64,000 nucleotides of DNA from Deltaproteobacteria bacterium (GCA_021780225.1 JAJXZF010000003.1:32474-96473); one strand, 5' to 3'; shown: positions 8,313-16,548, numbered from the stretch's first letter. Program-made: numbers and translations. Notes: generated by a model from the sequence alone, not told the origin.

Positions 8313-9752
8313 GTGAAAGGTTTTGTACCTACGCCTGAATCTGTCGTCGATCGAATGGTTGAGCGGCTGTTCAGGGATCGCCCGCCCTCGGCAAGCTCGA
8401 CAGTTCTCGATCCTGGCTGCGGCGAGGGCGCATTTATTCAAGGAATTCTCCGATGGCGTAAGCGCAATGGCGCCGAGCTTCCACAGATCTTGGGCGTGGA
8501 ATCGGATTCTCGAAGAAGTCGCCGTGCAGAGCGTGAATTTGCCGGGATTCCTCAGATTCAAATCAGGAAAACGGATTTTCTCTCCGGCTCATGTGACGAT
8601 TCTTTCGATTACATTGTCGGAAACCCTCCGTATGTGTCGATTTTGGGATTGTCAGAGATCGAAAAGCGGCTTTATCGCGCCCGTTATTCGACCGCGCAGG
8701 GCAGATTCGATCTATACCTGTTATTTTTCGAGCAGGCGCTGCGCCTGTTAAAGGAAGACGGCCGGTTGGTGTTTATCACTCCTGAAAAATATTTATATGT
8801 CGACACGGCGAATCCACTGCGAATGTTATTAAATCGATTCGATGTTGAAGAAATCGAATTGGCTGACGAGTCGACGTTCGGACCATTGGTGACGTATCCC
8901 ACGGTAACAACAGTTTCCAAACGCCGGTACTCGGGTCGCACCAAGGTCATCCGAAGAGACGGCGCGATAAAGCACATTGCGCTTTGTAGTGGCGAACAGT
9001 CTTGGATGCCTTTAATCGTCGGCGGAGCTCAGTCAAAATTTGACGCGCTCCTTGGCGAATTTTGCCTTCGAATCAGCGCTGGTGTCGCAACTGGAGCCGA
9101 CGAAGTATTTGTTTTGAAAAACGAAGAGATTGATAATCCCCTCAGGCCGTTCACAATTCCAACGATAGCGGGCCGTGAACTGGGAAATGAAAATCCGCGT
9201 CTCGCCGCCCGATCCTCGATGCTGATTCCATATACACTGGACGGCCGCCTGATTCCCGAATCAAAGCTGGGTTCGCTCGGATTGTATCTTCGACAGGATG
9301 GCGCAGCCCGCAAGCTCAAAGCAAGAACGTGCGTTCGAAGAAAGCCATGGTACGCATTTCATGAAACTCCGCCTTTGCGGGATATCCTGAATCCAAAGAT
9401 CCTCTGCAAAGATATAGTTGCGTCTCCGCGCTTTTGGATTGATCGGAGCGGGGAAATCGTTCCCAGGCATTCTGTATATTATATCGTCCCGAAAAACGCG
9501 GCGATCGTCGATGATTTGTGCGAATTCCTTAATTCAGAAACCGCGGCCGATTGGCTTCGCAGCAATTGTCAGCGGGCGGCGAATAATTTTATCCGTCTTC
9601 AAAGCCGCGTGCTGAAGCGTCTGCCGATTCCGGGCGAGATTGCCGAACGGTTCCGCCGCCCGGCTGATCAGTCTCTACAGATCGCAAGCCACAAGACATA
9701 TAGCCGGCGGTCGGTTCTCGGTTCGTCCGAATTGCTCGATTTCGCGCGATGA
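8313..9752 (+). CDS. Type II N6-adenine DNA methyltransferase (TaqI/Eco57I-like, gamma class)
   Basis: A 479-residue protein from GTG 8313. SAM-binding motif I is VLDPGCGEGAF at about 31-41; catalytic motif IV is NPPY at 104-107, the signature of adenine-N6 methylases. Motifs run I to IV, then a large C-terminal part (about 240-450) resembling a TaqI-like target-recognition domain, including an LNS segment near 410. It would methylate host DNA against the nuclease encoded next. The last four bases (ATGA) overlap the start of the downstream gene. Composition is less GC-rich than neighbours, suggesting transfer. Confidence 0.88.
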   Translation: MKGFVPTPESVVDRMVERLFRDRPPSASSTVLDPGCGEGAFIQGILRWRKRNGAELPQILGVESDSRRSRRAEREFAGIPQIQIRKTDFLSGSCDDSFDYIVGNPPYVSILGLSEIEKRLYRARYSTAQGRFDLYLLFFEQALRLLKEDGRLVFITPEKYLYVDTANPLRMLLNRFDVEEIELADESTFGPLVTYPTVTTVSKRRYSGRTKVIRRDGAIKHIALCSGEQSWMPLIVGGAQSKFDALLGEFCLRISAGVATGADEVFVLKNEEIDNPLRPFTIPTIAGRELGNENPRLAARSSMLIPYTLDGRLIPESKLGSLGLYLRQDGAARKLKARTCVRRKPWYAFHETPPLRDILNPKILCKDIVASPRFWIDRSGEIVPRHSVYYIVPKNAAIVDDLCEFLNSETAADWLRSNCQRAANNFIRLQSRVLKRLPIPGEIAERFRRPADQSLQIASHKTYSRRSVLGSSELLDFAR

Positions 9753-10528
9753 GTACGCCGTTTGATTTGGTGGTCGAGCGCATCGCCAGCGAGCGATATC
9801 ATAACCAACGGCGACAGATTCATTCCGATTTGGTGAGCCAGGGCGTAGTTCGCGATCTTGCGGAAAAGTGCGAAACGCTGCGCGCCGATATCGACTTAGG
9901 GCGCGTTCGAACCTGGCTTAATTCCAAGACGCCGGGAGCGCGCGGACGCAAAATTGATCTCCTCATTGGAGAAGCCGCCCCGGACGGAAAGCCGGACTTG
10001 CACAAACTTAGGATCTGCGTTGAAAACAAATCCGTCTGGACGGCGCATCGCAACGTGGACGCGCGGTATGACGACCTCAACGACGCATTGCAGGTTATCC
10101 ATAGTGTCAAGTCTGAAGCGGTGCTGGTGGCTACGGTCATCGTTGGCGTTGCGCCGCGAGTGCTGAACGTGGCGGATCAGGTTAAAAAACATTACCGTAA
10201 TGATCCCGAAAAATTCGCCGAATACGTCCTGCCGCGGCTGTCATCGGGCGATCCGACGCTTTGGGATGAATTTCAGTTCGCTATCAGTGAGAACGACCCT
10301 CGCGATGCGCGGAAAACGATCGAGAAGTTCCGCTCATTACCTACTCGACCGCCCGGCCACACTCACTTGAGAGGATATGATTTCATTCTGCTCGTGCCGG
10401 TTTTCGTTGATAACGTTAATCGTCCGCGAATTGAGCGGGAACACGCTTTGGGCATTGACGTGGACGCTGAATACTCTCGGATGATCGATCGGATCTGTCG
10501 CGCCTACGCGGTAAGGTTCAAAGATTAG
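9749..10528 (+). CDS. Putative type II restriction endonuclease, PD-(D/E)xK fold
   Basis: A 259-residue protein whose ATG overlaps the methylase stop by four bases. A plausible PD-(D/E)xK core is visible: Asp70 in GRKIDLLIG and Glu92-x-Lys94 in CVENK, the second strand of the fold, followed by a long helical tail. The length and position next to a TaqI-like adenine methylase make a cognate restriction enzyme the best reading. Many restriction enzymes have no recognisable sequence relatives, and the recognition site cannot be read from the protein. The alternative is another nuclease or structural protein of the locus. Confidence 0.68.
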   Translation: MSTPFDLVVERIASERYHNQRRQIHSDLVSQGVVRDLAEKCETLRADIDLGRVRTWLNSKTPGARGRKIDLLIGEAAPDGKPDLHKLRICVENKSVWTAHRNVDARYDDLNDALQVIHSVKSEAVLVATVIVGVAPRVLNVADQVKKHYRNDPEKFAEYVLPRLSSGDPTLWDEFQFAISENDPRDARKTIEKFRSLPTRPPGHTHLRGYDFILLVPVFVDNVNRPRIEREHALGIDVDAEYSRMIDRICRAYAVRFKD

Positions 10529-10721
10529 AAATAAAAGATCAGCGCCGGAGTTCCTTTCCTTCAGCCCAAGCTTGACGCCAACTACAAAGCCGTGTGCGGC
10601 GCGATCTATCCGTGGGCGGGGCGGGATGCGCCGGCATAGTTTTCCCTAAACTCGCGAGGCCGGCGGTGCTAACCTTGTCCGCGCGCGATCCGAATCCGCG
10701 CGTTTGCAAGGAGCGTCCGCG

Positions 10722-11738
10722 ATGGCCGAAAGAAAAAATCGCCAATGGCTGCTGGCCGCCCGCCCGCAGGGGCTGATCAAAACCTCCGATTTCAAATGGA
10801 ACGAAACCATCGTCCCTCCCCTCAAGGACGGCGAAGTTTTGATCCGCAATCTTGCCTTCTCGTTCGACCCGACTCAGCGCGGCTGGATGTCCTTCGACAC
10901 CTATATCCCCGCGATTCCGCTCGGGCGGCCAATGATGGCCGCGGCGGCCGGCGAAATCGTCGAATCGAAAAAGCCGGGATTCGCGCCGGGCGATCTCGTG
11001 CAGGGGTTGTTCGGATGGGAGGACTATACGACCACCGCGGGCGCTGGGCTGTTCGCGATGCAAAAGCTCGCGCCGGGGACTGACCCGCTGCTCGCGCTCT
11101 CGCTATTCGGAATCACGGGCTTGACCGCGTACTTCGGAACGCTCGCGGTCGGCCAGCCGCGCGCGGGGGAGACCTTCGTCGTTTCGGGCGCCGCGGGCGC
11201 GACCGGGTCGGTCGCCGGCATGATCGCCAAAATCAAAGGATGCCGGGTCGTCGGGATCGCGGGTGGATCGGAAAAGTGCGAATGGCTGACGGGCGAGGCC
11301 GGCTTCGACGCCGCCATCGACTACAAACGCGAGAACGTCGGCGAGGCGCTCGGGCGCGTCTGTCCAAAGGGAATCGACGCCTATTTCGACAACGTCGGCG
11401 GCGAAATCCTCGACCACGCGCTGGCGAATCTGGCGAACCGCGCGCGCGTCGTGCTGTGCGGGGCGATATCGCAATACAACGAGGAAAAAGGCGTGTTCGG
11501 AGCCGGCCCGAAGAATTATTTCAATCTGGTCTTTCGCGCGGCGCGGATGGAAGGTTTTCTGGTCTTTCAGTTCGCCGACAGCTATCCCGAGGCGATCGCC
11601 GACCTGTCGAAGTGGTACGTTGAGGGCAAAATCAAAAACAAGCTCGACCTGGCGCGGGGACTCGAACATTGTCCGGAGACGCTGATCCGGCTCTTCACAG
11701 GCGCGAACTGGGGCAAGCAGCTCCTTAAGATGTCGTGA
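10722..11738 (+). CDS. Zinc-independent MDR oxidoreductase (NADP-dependent, CurA/LTB4DH-like)
   Basis: A 338-residue medium-chain dehydrogenase/reductase without zinc ligands. Residues 1-110 form the GroES-like domain, with LAFSFDPTQRGWMS near 45-58. The nucleotide-binding loop is VSGAAGATGSVAGMIAK near 152-168, and YFDNVGGEILDHAL near 223-236 is typical of the leukotriene B4 12-hydroxydehydrogenase/CurA group, which reduces alpha,beta-unsaturated ketones with NADPH. ATG 10722 is chosen over the upstream TTG because an AAGGAG site lies 8 bases before it. Confidence 0.88.
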   Translation: MAERKNRQWLLAARPQGLIKTSDFKWNETIVPPLKDGEVLIRNLAFSFDPTQRGWMSFDTYIPAIPLGRPMMAAAAGEIVESKKPGFAPGDLVQGLFGWEDYTTTAGAGLFAMQKLAPGTDPLLALSLFGITGLTAYFGTLAVGQPRAGETFVVSGAAGATGSVAGMIAKIKGCRVVGIAGGSEKCEWLTGEAGFDAAIDYKRENVGEALGRVCPKGIDAYFDNVGGEILDHALANLANRARVVLCGAISQYNEEKGVFGAGPKNYFNLVFRAARMEGFLVFQFADSYPEAIADLSKWYVEGKIKNKLDLARGLEHCPETLIRLFTGANWGKQLLKMS

Positions 11739-11957
11739 CGGGGCAGGCTCGTACATCGAATGTACGCGATCGGACGGCTCGGGCGCGTCTGTGGAAAATG
11801 CGTGGATAACCTGACGGAGAATTCTTGATAGAGCGTTTCGCGATTTGGTGTCTGTTAAATTTTATTCAATAAAATCAATAGCTTAAGCGATATTTTCTCC
11901 GCTGTTCGGCGCTTCAGCCGCCACTTTCGTCGAATCTTTGTGACCTGTTGATAAGTT

Positions 11958-11984
11958 GGGCGTCCCGGATTTTCCGAGACGCCC
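11958..11984. terminator. Hairpin downstream of LLM gene, possible terminator
   Basis: Stem GGGCGTC / GACGCCC extended by an inner CGG/CCG around ATTTT, lying 25 bp beyond the stop of the leftward LLM gene. No U-tract follows on either strand, so it may slow or terminate transcription only weakly. The rest of 11739-12008 is relatively AT-rich, with no gene seen. Confidence 0.35.
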
Positions 11985-12008
11985 AGGCATATTAACATCA
12001 GGAGCGGA

Positions 12009-12860
12009 CTATTTCCGCAATTTCCCGCTTAACGATGCATAAGCATCCAATAGCGGCATCACTTTGTCGGCCTTCGCCGGCGGCAAAGGAAAAATAAGAT
12101 GGGTAAAGCCCATCTCCATGACGCGGCGCGCCGCGTCTTCCTTGCCTGGCGCCGCGAACAGGCCAAGCTGGATCGTATCGAAGCGTCGGCCGGCGCGATT
12201 TGCCGCCTCACGTAGCGCGTTCACGCCTTCGGCAAGTTGTTCGGGCTTGCGATTAATCGGCATCCATCCGTCGCAATAATCGACGACTCGCTCCGGCGCA
12301 CGCTTCGCCTCCGAGCCGAGCAGAATCGGTGGTCCGCCTGCTTGAACCGGTTTCGGATAGCTCCAAATCGGATCGAAATTGACGAATTCCCCATGGAATT
12401 CAGCCGCTTCCTTCGACCAAATCGCGCGTATCGCGAGAATCCGTTCACGCAGGATTTTCCATCGCGATTTGAAGTTGGTGCCGTGATTCTCCATCTCTTC
12501 GGCGTTCCATCCGCCGCCGATTCCGAGAACCAAACGTCCGCCAGAAATAAAATCGAGCGACGCGGCTTCTTTCGCGAGCAAAATCGGGTCGCGTTCGATC
12601 ACGAGACAGATTCCTGTGCCGAGCTTGATTCGCTTCGTCACGACCGCCGCGGCGGTCAGCGCGACGAATTGATCGTGCGTGTGCGAATACTCCATCGGGA
12701 GTTCGCCGCCGCCCGGCCACGGCGACTTACGGCTCGTTGGAATGTGCGTATGCTCAGGAAAGAACAGCGAATCGAGACCGCGCTCTTCGACGGCCCGCGC
12801 CAGCTCGGCCGGCTGGATCGCATAGTCGGTCGGAAACATCATTACGCCAAACGTTGCCAT
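12009..12860 (-). CDS. LLM-class F420-dependent oxidoreductase, TIGR03619-like
   Basis: A 283-residue luciferase-like barrel. Markers are LDSLFFPEHTHIPTSR near 30-45, LGTGICLVIERDPILLAKEAASLDFISGGRLVLGIGGGWNAEEM near 81-125 and YPKPVQAGGPPILLGSEAKRAPERVVDYCDGWMP near 170-204. The segment SRWKILRERILAIRAIWSKEAAEFHGEFVNF is typical of the subfamily. Monocistronic and leftward. Its upstream region carries several GGCGCC palindromes. The substrate is unknown. Confidence 0.88.
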   Translation of the reverse strand: MATFGVMMFPTDYAIQPAELARAVEERGLDSLFFPEHTHIPTSRKSPWPGGGELPMEYSHTHDQFVALTAAAVVTKRIKLGTGICLVIERDPILLAKEAASLDFISGGRLVLGIGGGWNAEEMENHGTNFKSRWKILRERILAIRAIWSKEAAEFHGEFVNFDPIWSYPKPVQAGGPPILLGSEAKRAPERVVDYCDGWMPINRKPEQLAEGVNALREAANRAGRRFDTIQLGLFAAPGKEDAARRVMEMGFTHLIFPLPPAKADKVMPLLDAYASLSGKLRK

Positions 12861-12906
12861 GACATCACTCCCCTGGATTATTTGATTATCGTCAATATTT
12901 CGGACT

Positions 12907-12972
12907 TGGCGCCATCAGGCGCCACGGCATGTCCCGATGCGTCCCGCGGCGCCACTTGACGCCACAGGCGCC
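12907..12972. promoter_or_regulatory. Clustered GGCGCC palindromes upstream of LLM gene
   Basis: A perfect inverted repeat TGGCGCC-ATCA-GGCGCCA lies at 12907-12924, 47 bp before the start of the leftward LLM gene. Two more GGCGCC boxes lie at 948-953 and 967-972 of the same kilobase. This could be an operator for a dimeric regulator. GC-rich palindromes are common by chance here, so confidence is low. The remainder of 12861-13108 shows no gene. Confidence 0.3.
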
Positions 12973-13108
12973 CGACGCACCATATCAACCCCGCCTTGCG
13001 CGGGCCCATCGCGCGAACAGCCGGTAGCGCAGCGCCGCGCGCATCTTCATCGAGTAGGGCCAACCGCAAGCGCCCATCAGCTTCGGCATCGCGGTTTCCG
13101 GCGCACGG

Positions 13109-13717
13109 TCAGGCCTTCGCGCTCGGCCGCGACGAGACCTCGGCGTGCCATCGCGCGAGATTCTTCTGCTCCGGCTTGATCGTTATTTTCGAGATGCGGC
13201 CGAAGTCAATCGCGATCATCGCGGTGATATCGGCGATCGTGTATTTGTCGCCCGCGATAAAGCGGCGGTTCGCAAGTTCGCCGTCGAGCCACGCCAGCGC
13301 GTCTTCGGCGTTCTGGCGCTGCGCTTCGGCGTAATCGGGCACCTGGCGGATGCGGCCTTTGAAGAAGTCGTGCCGCTGGCGGAACGAGTCCGCGATCGGG
13401 AGCAGCAGATAGAGTTCCATCCGCCGCTGCCACATCTCGACCAGCGCGCGCTCTTTCGCGCCGGCGCCGAACAGCGGCGGTTCGGGATGGGTCTCCTCGA
13501 AGTAGCGGCAAATCGCGACGCTCTCGGCGATATGCGCGCCGTCGTCAAGCTCCAGCACGGGCACGCCCGCCATCGGATTGATCTTGCGGAAATCCGGGCC
13601 GCGGTTCACGGCCTTGACGATATCGACCTGTTCGTAGGGAACCTGGATGCCCTTTTCGGCGAGGAAGACGCGCACCCGGCGCGGATTCGGAGCTGCCTGC
13701 GAATCGTAGATTTTCAT
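13109..13717 (-). CDS. Glutathione S-transferase family protein
   Basis: A 202-residue GST: N-terminal thioredoxin fold MKIYDSQAAPNPRRVRVFLAEKG, cis-Pro loop NPMAGVPVLEL near 49-59, glutathione-binding IAESVAICRYFEE near 65-77, then an alpha-helical domain with YTIADITAMIAIDF near 157-170. ATG 13717 has a GGAGG site five bases upstream, so it is preferred to the in-frame GTG at 13729. This is a different GST subfamily from that at 5393. Stand-alone, divergent from the esterase at 13954. Confidence 0.88.
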   Translation of the reverse strand: MKIYDSQAAPNPRRVRVFLAEKGIQVPYEQVDIVKAVNRGPDFRKINPMAGVPVLELDDGAHIAESVAICRYFEETHPEPPLFGAGAKERALVEMWQRRMELYLLLPIADSFRQRHDFFKGRIRQVPDYAEAQRQNAEDALAWLDGELANRRFIAGDKYTIADITAMIAIDFGRISKITIKPEQKNLARWHAEVSSRPSAKA

Positions 13718-13953
13718 TGACGCCTCCACGAGATGGATCGTGCGGCGCGGACCGGCCGCACCAGCGAACTATAGAAACTCCCGGTTGCATCATGCAACCG
13801 CGGATTTGCCGGCGTAACCGGTCCGGCGCGCGCCATCGGCGGAGCGCTTTACATCGCGGGGGCGCCTGATGCAGTTTAGCGGCAAGCCGCAAGCGGCGGG
13901 GCGGCAGCGAAAGCGCCGTCCGCGCGCGGACTTTACCGGGGAGCGCATCGAAC

Positions 13954-14841
13954 ATGGCCAGCGAAGCAGAAATTCTCGCCAAGGTTAAAGCCGGGATGAG
14001 GTCGCCGGCGAAGGACATTCCTTCGCTGCGCGGATTTATCGAAAAAGGACGGAGCGCGCTCAACGCGCTCGCGCCGGAGATCGGAGAGTTTCATCCCGAC
14101 GTCGAATTGCGCCCCGGCTTGCGCGCCGACATCTCCGTGCCCAAGGGCGCGGGACCGTTTCCGATCATGGTTTATCTGCACGGCGGCGGATGGGTCGCGG
14201 GCAGCTCGAAGAGCCATCAGAAGCTGGGGATGCAGTTCGCGGAGGCGGGCTGCCTGACGATCAATCTGGACTACCGGCTCGCGCCGGAAAATCCGTTTCC
14301 GGCGGGCCTCGACGATTGCATCCATGCGGCGCGCTGGGCGGTTGCGAACGGCGCGCGCTACAAGGGCGACCCGTCGCGGCTTGCGATCGGCGGCGATTCG
14401 GCGGGGGCGAACCTCGCGGCGGCGACGATAATCGCGCTCGGCGCCGATCCGAATCCGATCAAGTTCAAGGCCGGCGTGCTGATTTACGGACTGTTCGACG
14501 TTCAGGCGGTGGTGGGGCGGAGCGACAAGTCGATGAATCTCGACATGATGGCGCGGGCGTATCTGGCCGGCGGCTATCCGGCGTTGCTGAACGATTCGCG
14601 GGTGAGTCCGCTCAACGGGGTGGAGGCGGGCGCGATGCCGCCGCAGTTCATCATTTGCGGCGACGACGATCCGCTGCTGCCGGAGTCGCACGCGATGGCC
14701 GAGGCGTGCCGGAAGGCCGGAATCGAGCACGAGCTGCATATCGTGCCCGACATGCCGCACGGCTATATCCAGGTGTGGATGCTGTCGGCGGCGAACGACT
14801 CGCTGCGCAAGCTGTTCGACTTCCTCCACCGCCACGTGTGA
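13954..14841 (+). CDS. Alpha/beta hydrolase, hormone-sensitive-lipase-type esterase
   Basis: A 295-residue esterase of the HSL (family IV) group. The oxyanion HGGGW motif is at 76-80 and the nucleophile elbow GDSAG at 147-151, with Ser149. The acid Asp is in the DDDPLLPES segment and the catalytic His269 in MPHGY near the C-terminus. It would hydrolyse short-chain carboxylic esters or lactone-like substrates in the cytoplasm. The ATG follows GGGGAG at moderate distance. It ends before the low-GC island that starts near 14850. Confidence 0.9.
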   Translation: MASEAEILAKVKAGMRSPAKDIPSLRGFIEKGRSALNALAPEIGEFHPDVELRPGLRADISVPKGAGPFPIMVYLHGGGWVAGSSKSHQKLGMQFAEAGCLTINLDYRLAPENPFPAGLDDCIHAARWAVANGARYKGDPSRLAIGGDSAGANLAAATIIALGADPNPIKFKAGVLIYGLFDVQAVVGRSDKSMNLDMMARAYLAGGYPALLNDSRVSPLNGVEAGAMPPQFIICGDDDPLLPESHAMAEACRKAGIEHELHIVPDMPHGYIQVWMLSAANDSLRKLFDFLHRHV

Positions 14842-14990
14842 GGGGGGCGGTGGATAGCACTGTCAGCGTTGTCGGCGTTTGAGAAGAGGGCGTCCGGTCA
14901 AGCGTCAAAGATTTTATTGATCGCGAGATACGGACGGCCCTCCGAATTGACGACTACGACGACATTGTTATCGTTAAGCGGCGTTCTTGA

Positions 14991-15230
14991 CTAACGATCT
15001 TCGTGACGCTCGTTCGTTTCGGTATGCAGCGCCCTTAGATTGCGGCGATGGTCGGTTCCGCCGCGCTCTCTGGGATTGCGATGATCGATTTCCCAGCCGT
15101 GGTTGCCGCCCATACCATACGCGGGCTTATAAATCGCGTTACCCATCTCGTCGCGACGCCAAAGATTAGGATTTTTTCCTCGCATAGGCGCCGCCTTTTC
15201 CCAGCACCATTCGATGTCCGACTTTTTCAT
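14991..15230 (-). CDS. Small HNH-endonuclease-domain protein
   Basis: A 79-residue protein that is almost entirely an HNH fold. The strand GWEIDHRNPRERGGTD carries the catalytic His in DH, and NLRALH..TNERH supplies the Asn and the last His. The sequence WRRDEMGNAIYKPAYG leading into it is typical of stand-alone bacterial HNH proteins, not of the HNH domains of large enzymes. There are no zinc-binding CxxC pairs. It lies in an AT-richer island with the ATPase regulator at 15429. The role is unknown; defence and mobile-element contexts are common for such proteins. Confidence 0.75.
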   Translation of the reverse strand: MKKSDIEWCWEKAAPMRGKNPNLWRRDEMGNAIYKPAYGMGGNHGWEIDHRNPRERGGTDHRRNLRALHTETNERHEDR

Positions 15231-15289
15231 ACTTCCTCAGGATTGTTGTCGGTGTCAGTTGAGGTTTTATCGAAGCTTGCGGGGTTGCC

Positions 15290-15317
15290 TTGCCTATGAT
15301 GCGCCGAGCGTTATAAA
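15290..15317 (+). promoter_or_regulatory. Sigma70-like promoter for candidate small RNA
   Basis: TTGCCT at 15290-15295 and TATAAA at 15312-15317, 16-bp spacing, on the plus strand in a region with no plus-strand gene. It directs transcription toward the terminator at 15372-15412. Confidence 0.45.
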
Positions 15318-15323
15318 AAGAGT

Positions 15324-15412
15324 CGACACTTAAACACCTGCCTTTCAGCCCGGTTCAGGGGCGGGTACTTCGCGCCGCTAGCGCCACGAACGCTGAGCGG
15401 CGCAGATTTTTT
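15324..15412 (+). ncRNA. Candidate small RNA, about 90 nt
   Basis: The boundaries are inferred from an upstream TTGCCT-16-TATAAA promoter and a downstream intrinsic terminator. The predicted transcript has a small hairpin (CCCG..CGGG near 15349-15365) and a long terminator hairpin. No plausible ORF lies inside. It sits between the convergently placed ends of the HNH and ATPase-regulator neighbourhood, on the strand opposite both. No RNA family is recognised, and expression is unproven. Confidence 0.4.
15372..15412 (+). terminator. Orphan plus-strand intrinsic terminator
   Basis: Outer stem GCGCCGCT / AGCGGCGC (15372-15379 and 15396-15403) continues into AGCG/CGCT, with a 7-nt loop and one bulged G. 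It is followed by AGA and six T. The U-tract lies only on the plus strand, so it cannot serve the leftward gene ending at 15429. Confidence 0.65.
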
Positions 15413-15428
15413 ATCAAGTCGTTGATTG

Positions 15429-16466
15429 CTATTTGCTCGCCTCGACGTGCCGTATCATTGCTTCTACTTGGGAATTCGCAAATAAAGGCATTATTTCGAT
15501 ATTTGGATTCTGATTTCTGAAAACTCGGAATATCTCATCAGCAAATCCCTGGCCAATTGCATCTATCCCTCTAAAATCTAATATGACTTCTTTGAACCTG
15601 TCCATCCGAGCGAGCAATCGGCGTGCCTGCGACCTGGAAACCAACTGTTCCGCGCCATACTTTGCTAACGCTACAGGAATATGGGTCTTTGAAAAACCAT
15701 AGTCGTCGTGGCTTGCAGCAAACCTTTCGAAGACATGCCTTGTCGTTCTTTGCGAATTGGTTGCAATTCGCATTAATACCCATGTTCCCGGCATCACACT
15801 TGGTTCTTCGTCTACCTCAATCAGCCAATCGTCATCATTTTCGCACATTAGGGCTAGTCCAGCCGAGTTTATCTCGAACTTGTCGAACATTCGAGACGCG
15901 AAGAATATCCCTTCTCCCGAATGTGAATCAGGATCGGTTGTTAGCTTTCCCTTGGAAAGCTCGAAAATGGCATGTCTCGGATCCTCTAAGCCGTACGTGT
16001 GCTGAATTTTATTAAATATGCCGACGCCATCGTCCATCACAAACATTTTCACTTCAGCTGCGGTCAACGATAGTCCGACCGTTGCGCGCCTTGCTTCCGA
16101 GTGCGAAATGGCGTTGTTCAGCATCTCGGTAAAGCCATGCTGACAGATGTCGTAGACATTTCTCGGAACGGCATTCTCTAGATGTGGGGAAATCTCCCGC
16201 CTCCAGACGACGTCTTCTTCGATCTTTTCCTTAAGATCTAATTCGACCCAAGCGTGCTTCAATTCTGATAGCTCGTATTTCCTACCGCGCGTATGTCCGC
16301 TTGCTTCGATCAAGCCCTCAGCGACCAGCCGAGCAAGCTCTCGATTTACGGTTTGACGAGTAACGCCAAATTTTTTTGCGGCTTCGTTGACGAACTGCGG
16401 ACGCTTGTATTCTATTGCTTCAAGAAGCCATTGGGTGAAACTCTTTTGTTGGGAATTTTGCGCCAT
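15429..16466 (-). CDS. HTH / GHKL-ATPase / STAS-like (DUF4325-type) fusion regulator
   Basis: A 345-residue three-part protein. Residues 10-65 form a winged helix (EAAKKFGVTRQTVNRELARL as recognition segment). Residues 95-235 form a GHKL ATPase fold, with N-box Glu114-x-x-Asn117-Asn118, G1 box DDGVGI at 145-150 and G2 GEG at 184-186. Residues 245-340 are a STAS-like domain (VILDFRGIDAIGQGFADEIF), like DUF4325. There is no dimerisation/phospho-His box, so it is not a sensor kinase. It resembles an anti-sigma kinase and its antagonist fused to a DNA-binding domain. Composition is AT-richer than the chromosome. The start is supported by a promoter seven bases upstream. Confidence 0.8.
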   Translation of the reverse strand: MAQNSQQKSFTQWLLEAIEYKRPQFVNEAAKKFGVTRQTVNRELARLVAEGLIEASGHTRGRKYELSELKHAWVELDLKEKIEEDVVWRREISPHLENAVPRNVYDICQHGFTEMLNNAISHSEARRATVGLSLTAAEVKMFVMDDGVGIFNKIQHTYGLEDPRHAIFELSKGKLTTDPDSHSGEGIFFASRMFDKFEINSAGLALMCENDDDWLIEVDEEPSVMPGTWVLMRIATNSQRTTRHVFERFAASHDDYGFSKTHIPVALAKYGAEQLVSRSQARRLLARMDRFKEVILDFRGIDAIGQGFADEIFRVFRNQNPNIEIMPLFANSQVEAMIRHVEASK

Positions 16467-16473
16467 TGGGAAA

Positions 16474-16503
16474 ATTAGAACACAAACAACACCGATATGT
16501 CAA
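16474..16503 (-). promoter_or_regulatory. Promoter giving a probable leaderless transcript
   Basis: On the minus strand, TTGACA (16498-16503), an 18-bp spacer and TCTAAT (16474-16479). Only seven bases separate the -10 box from the ATG of the HTH-ATPase-STAS gene, so initiation should fall at or next to the start codon. Confidence 0.6.
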
Positions 16504-16505
16504 TT

Positions 16506-16548
16506 ATTGGAACATGTAGCTTTAAAAATTGGAACATTATTGGAACAT
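16506..16548. promoter_or_regulatory. Three phased ATTGGAACAT repeats, probable operator
   Basis: The decamer ATTGGAACAT occurs exactly at 16506-16515, 16528-16537 and 16539-16548. A diverged version, ATTAGAACAC at 16474-16483, overlaps the -10 box. Start-to-start distances are 32, 22 and 11 bp, close to whole helical turns. Placement directly behind the -35 box suggests cooperative binding, perhaps by the winged helix of the gene product itself. Confidence 0.6.

Noticed and set aside
8116..8316. 66-codon frame ending in a four-base overlap with the methyltransferase start, considered as a control protein
   Set aside because: TTG start without a ribosome-binding site and no helix-turn-helix pattern; the overlap can arise by chance.
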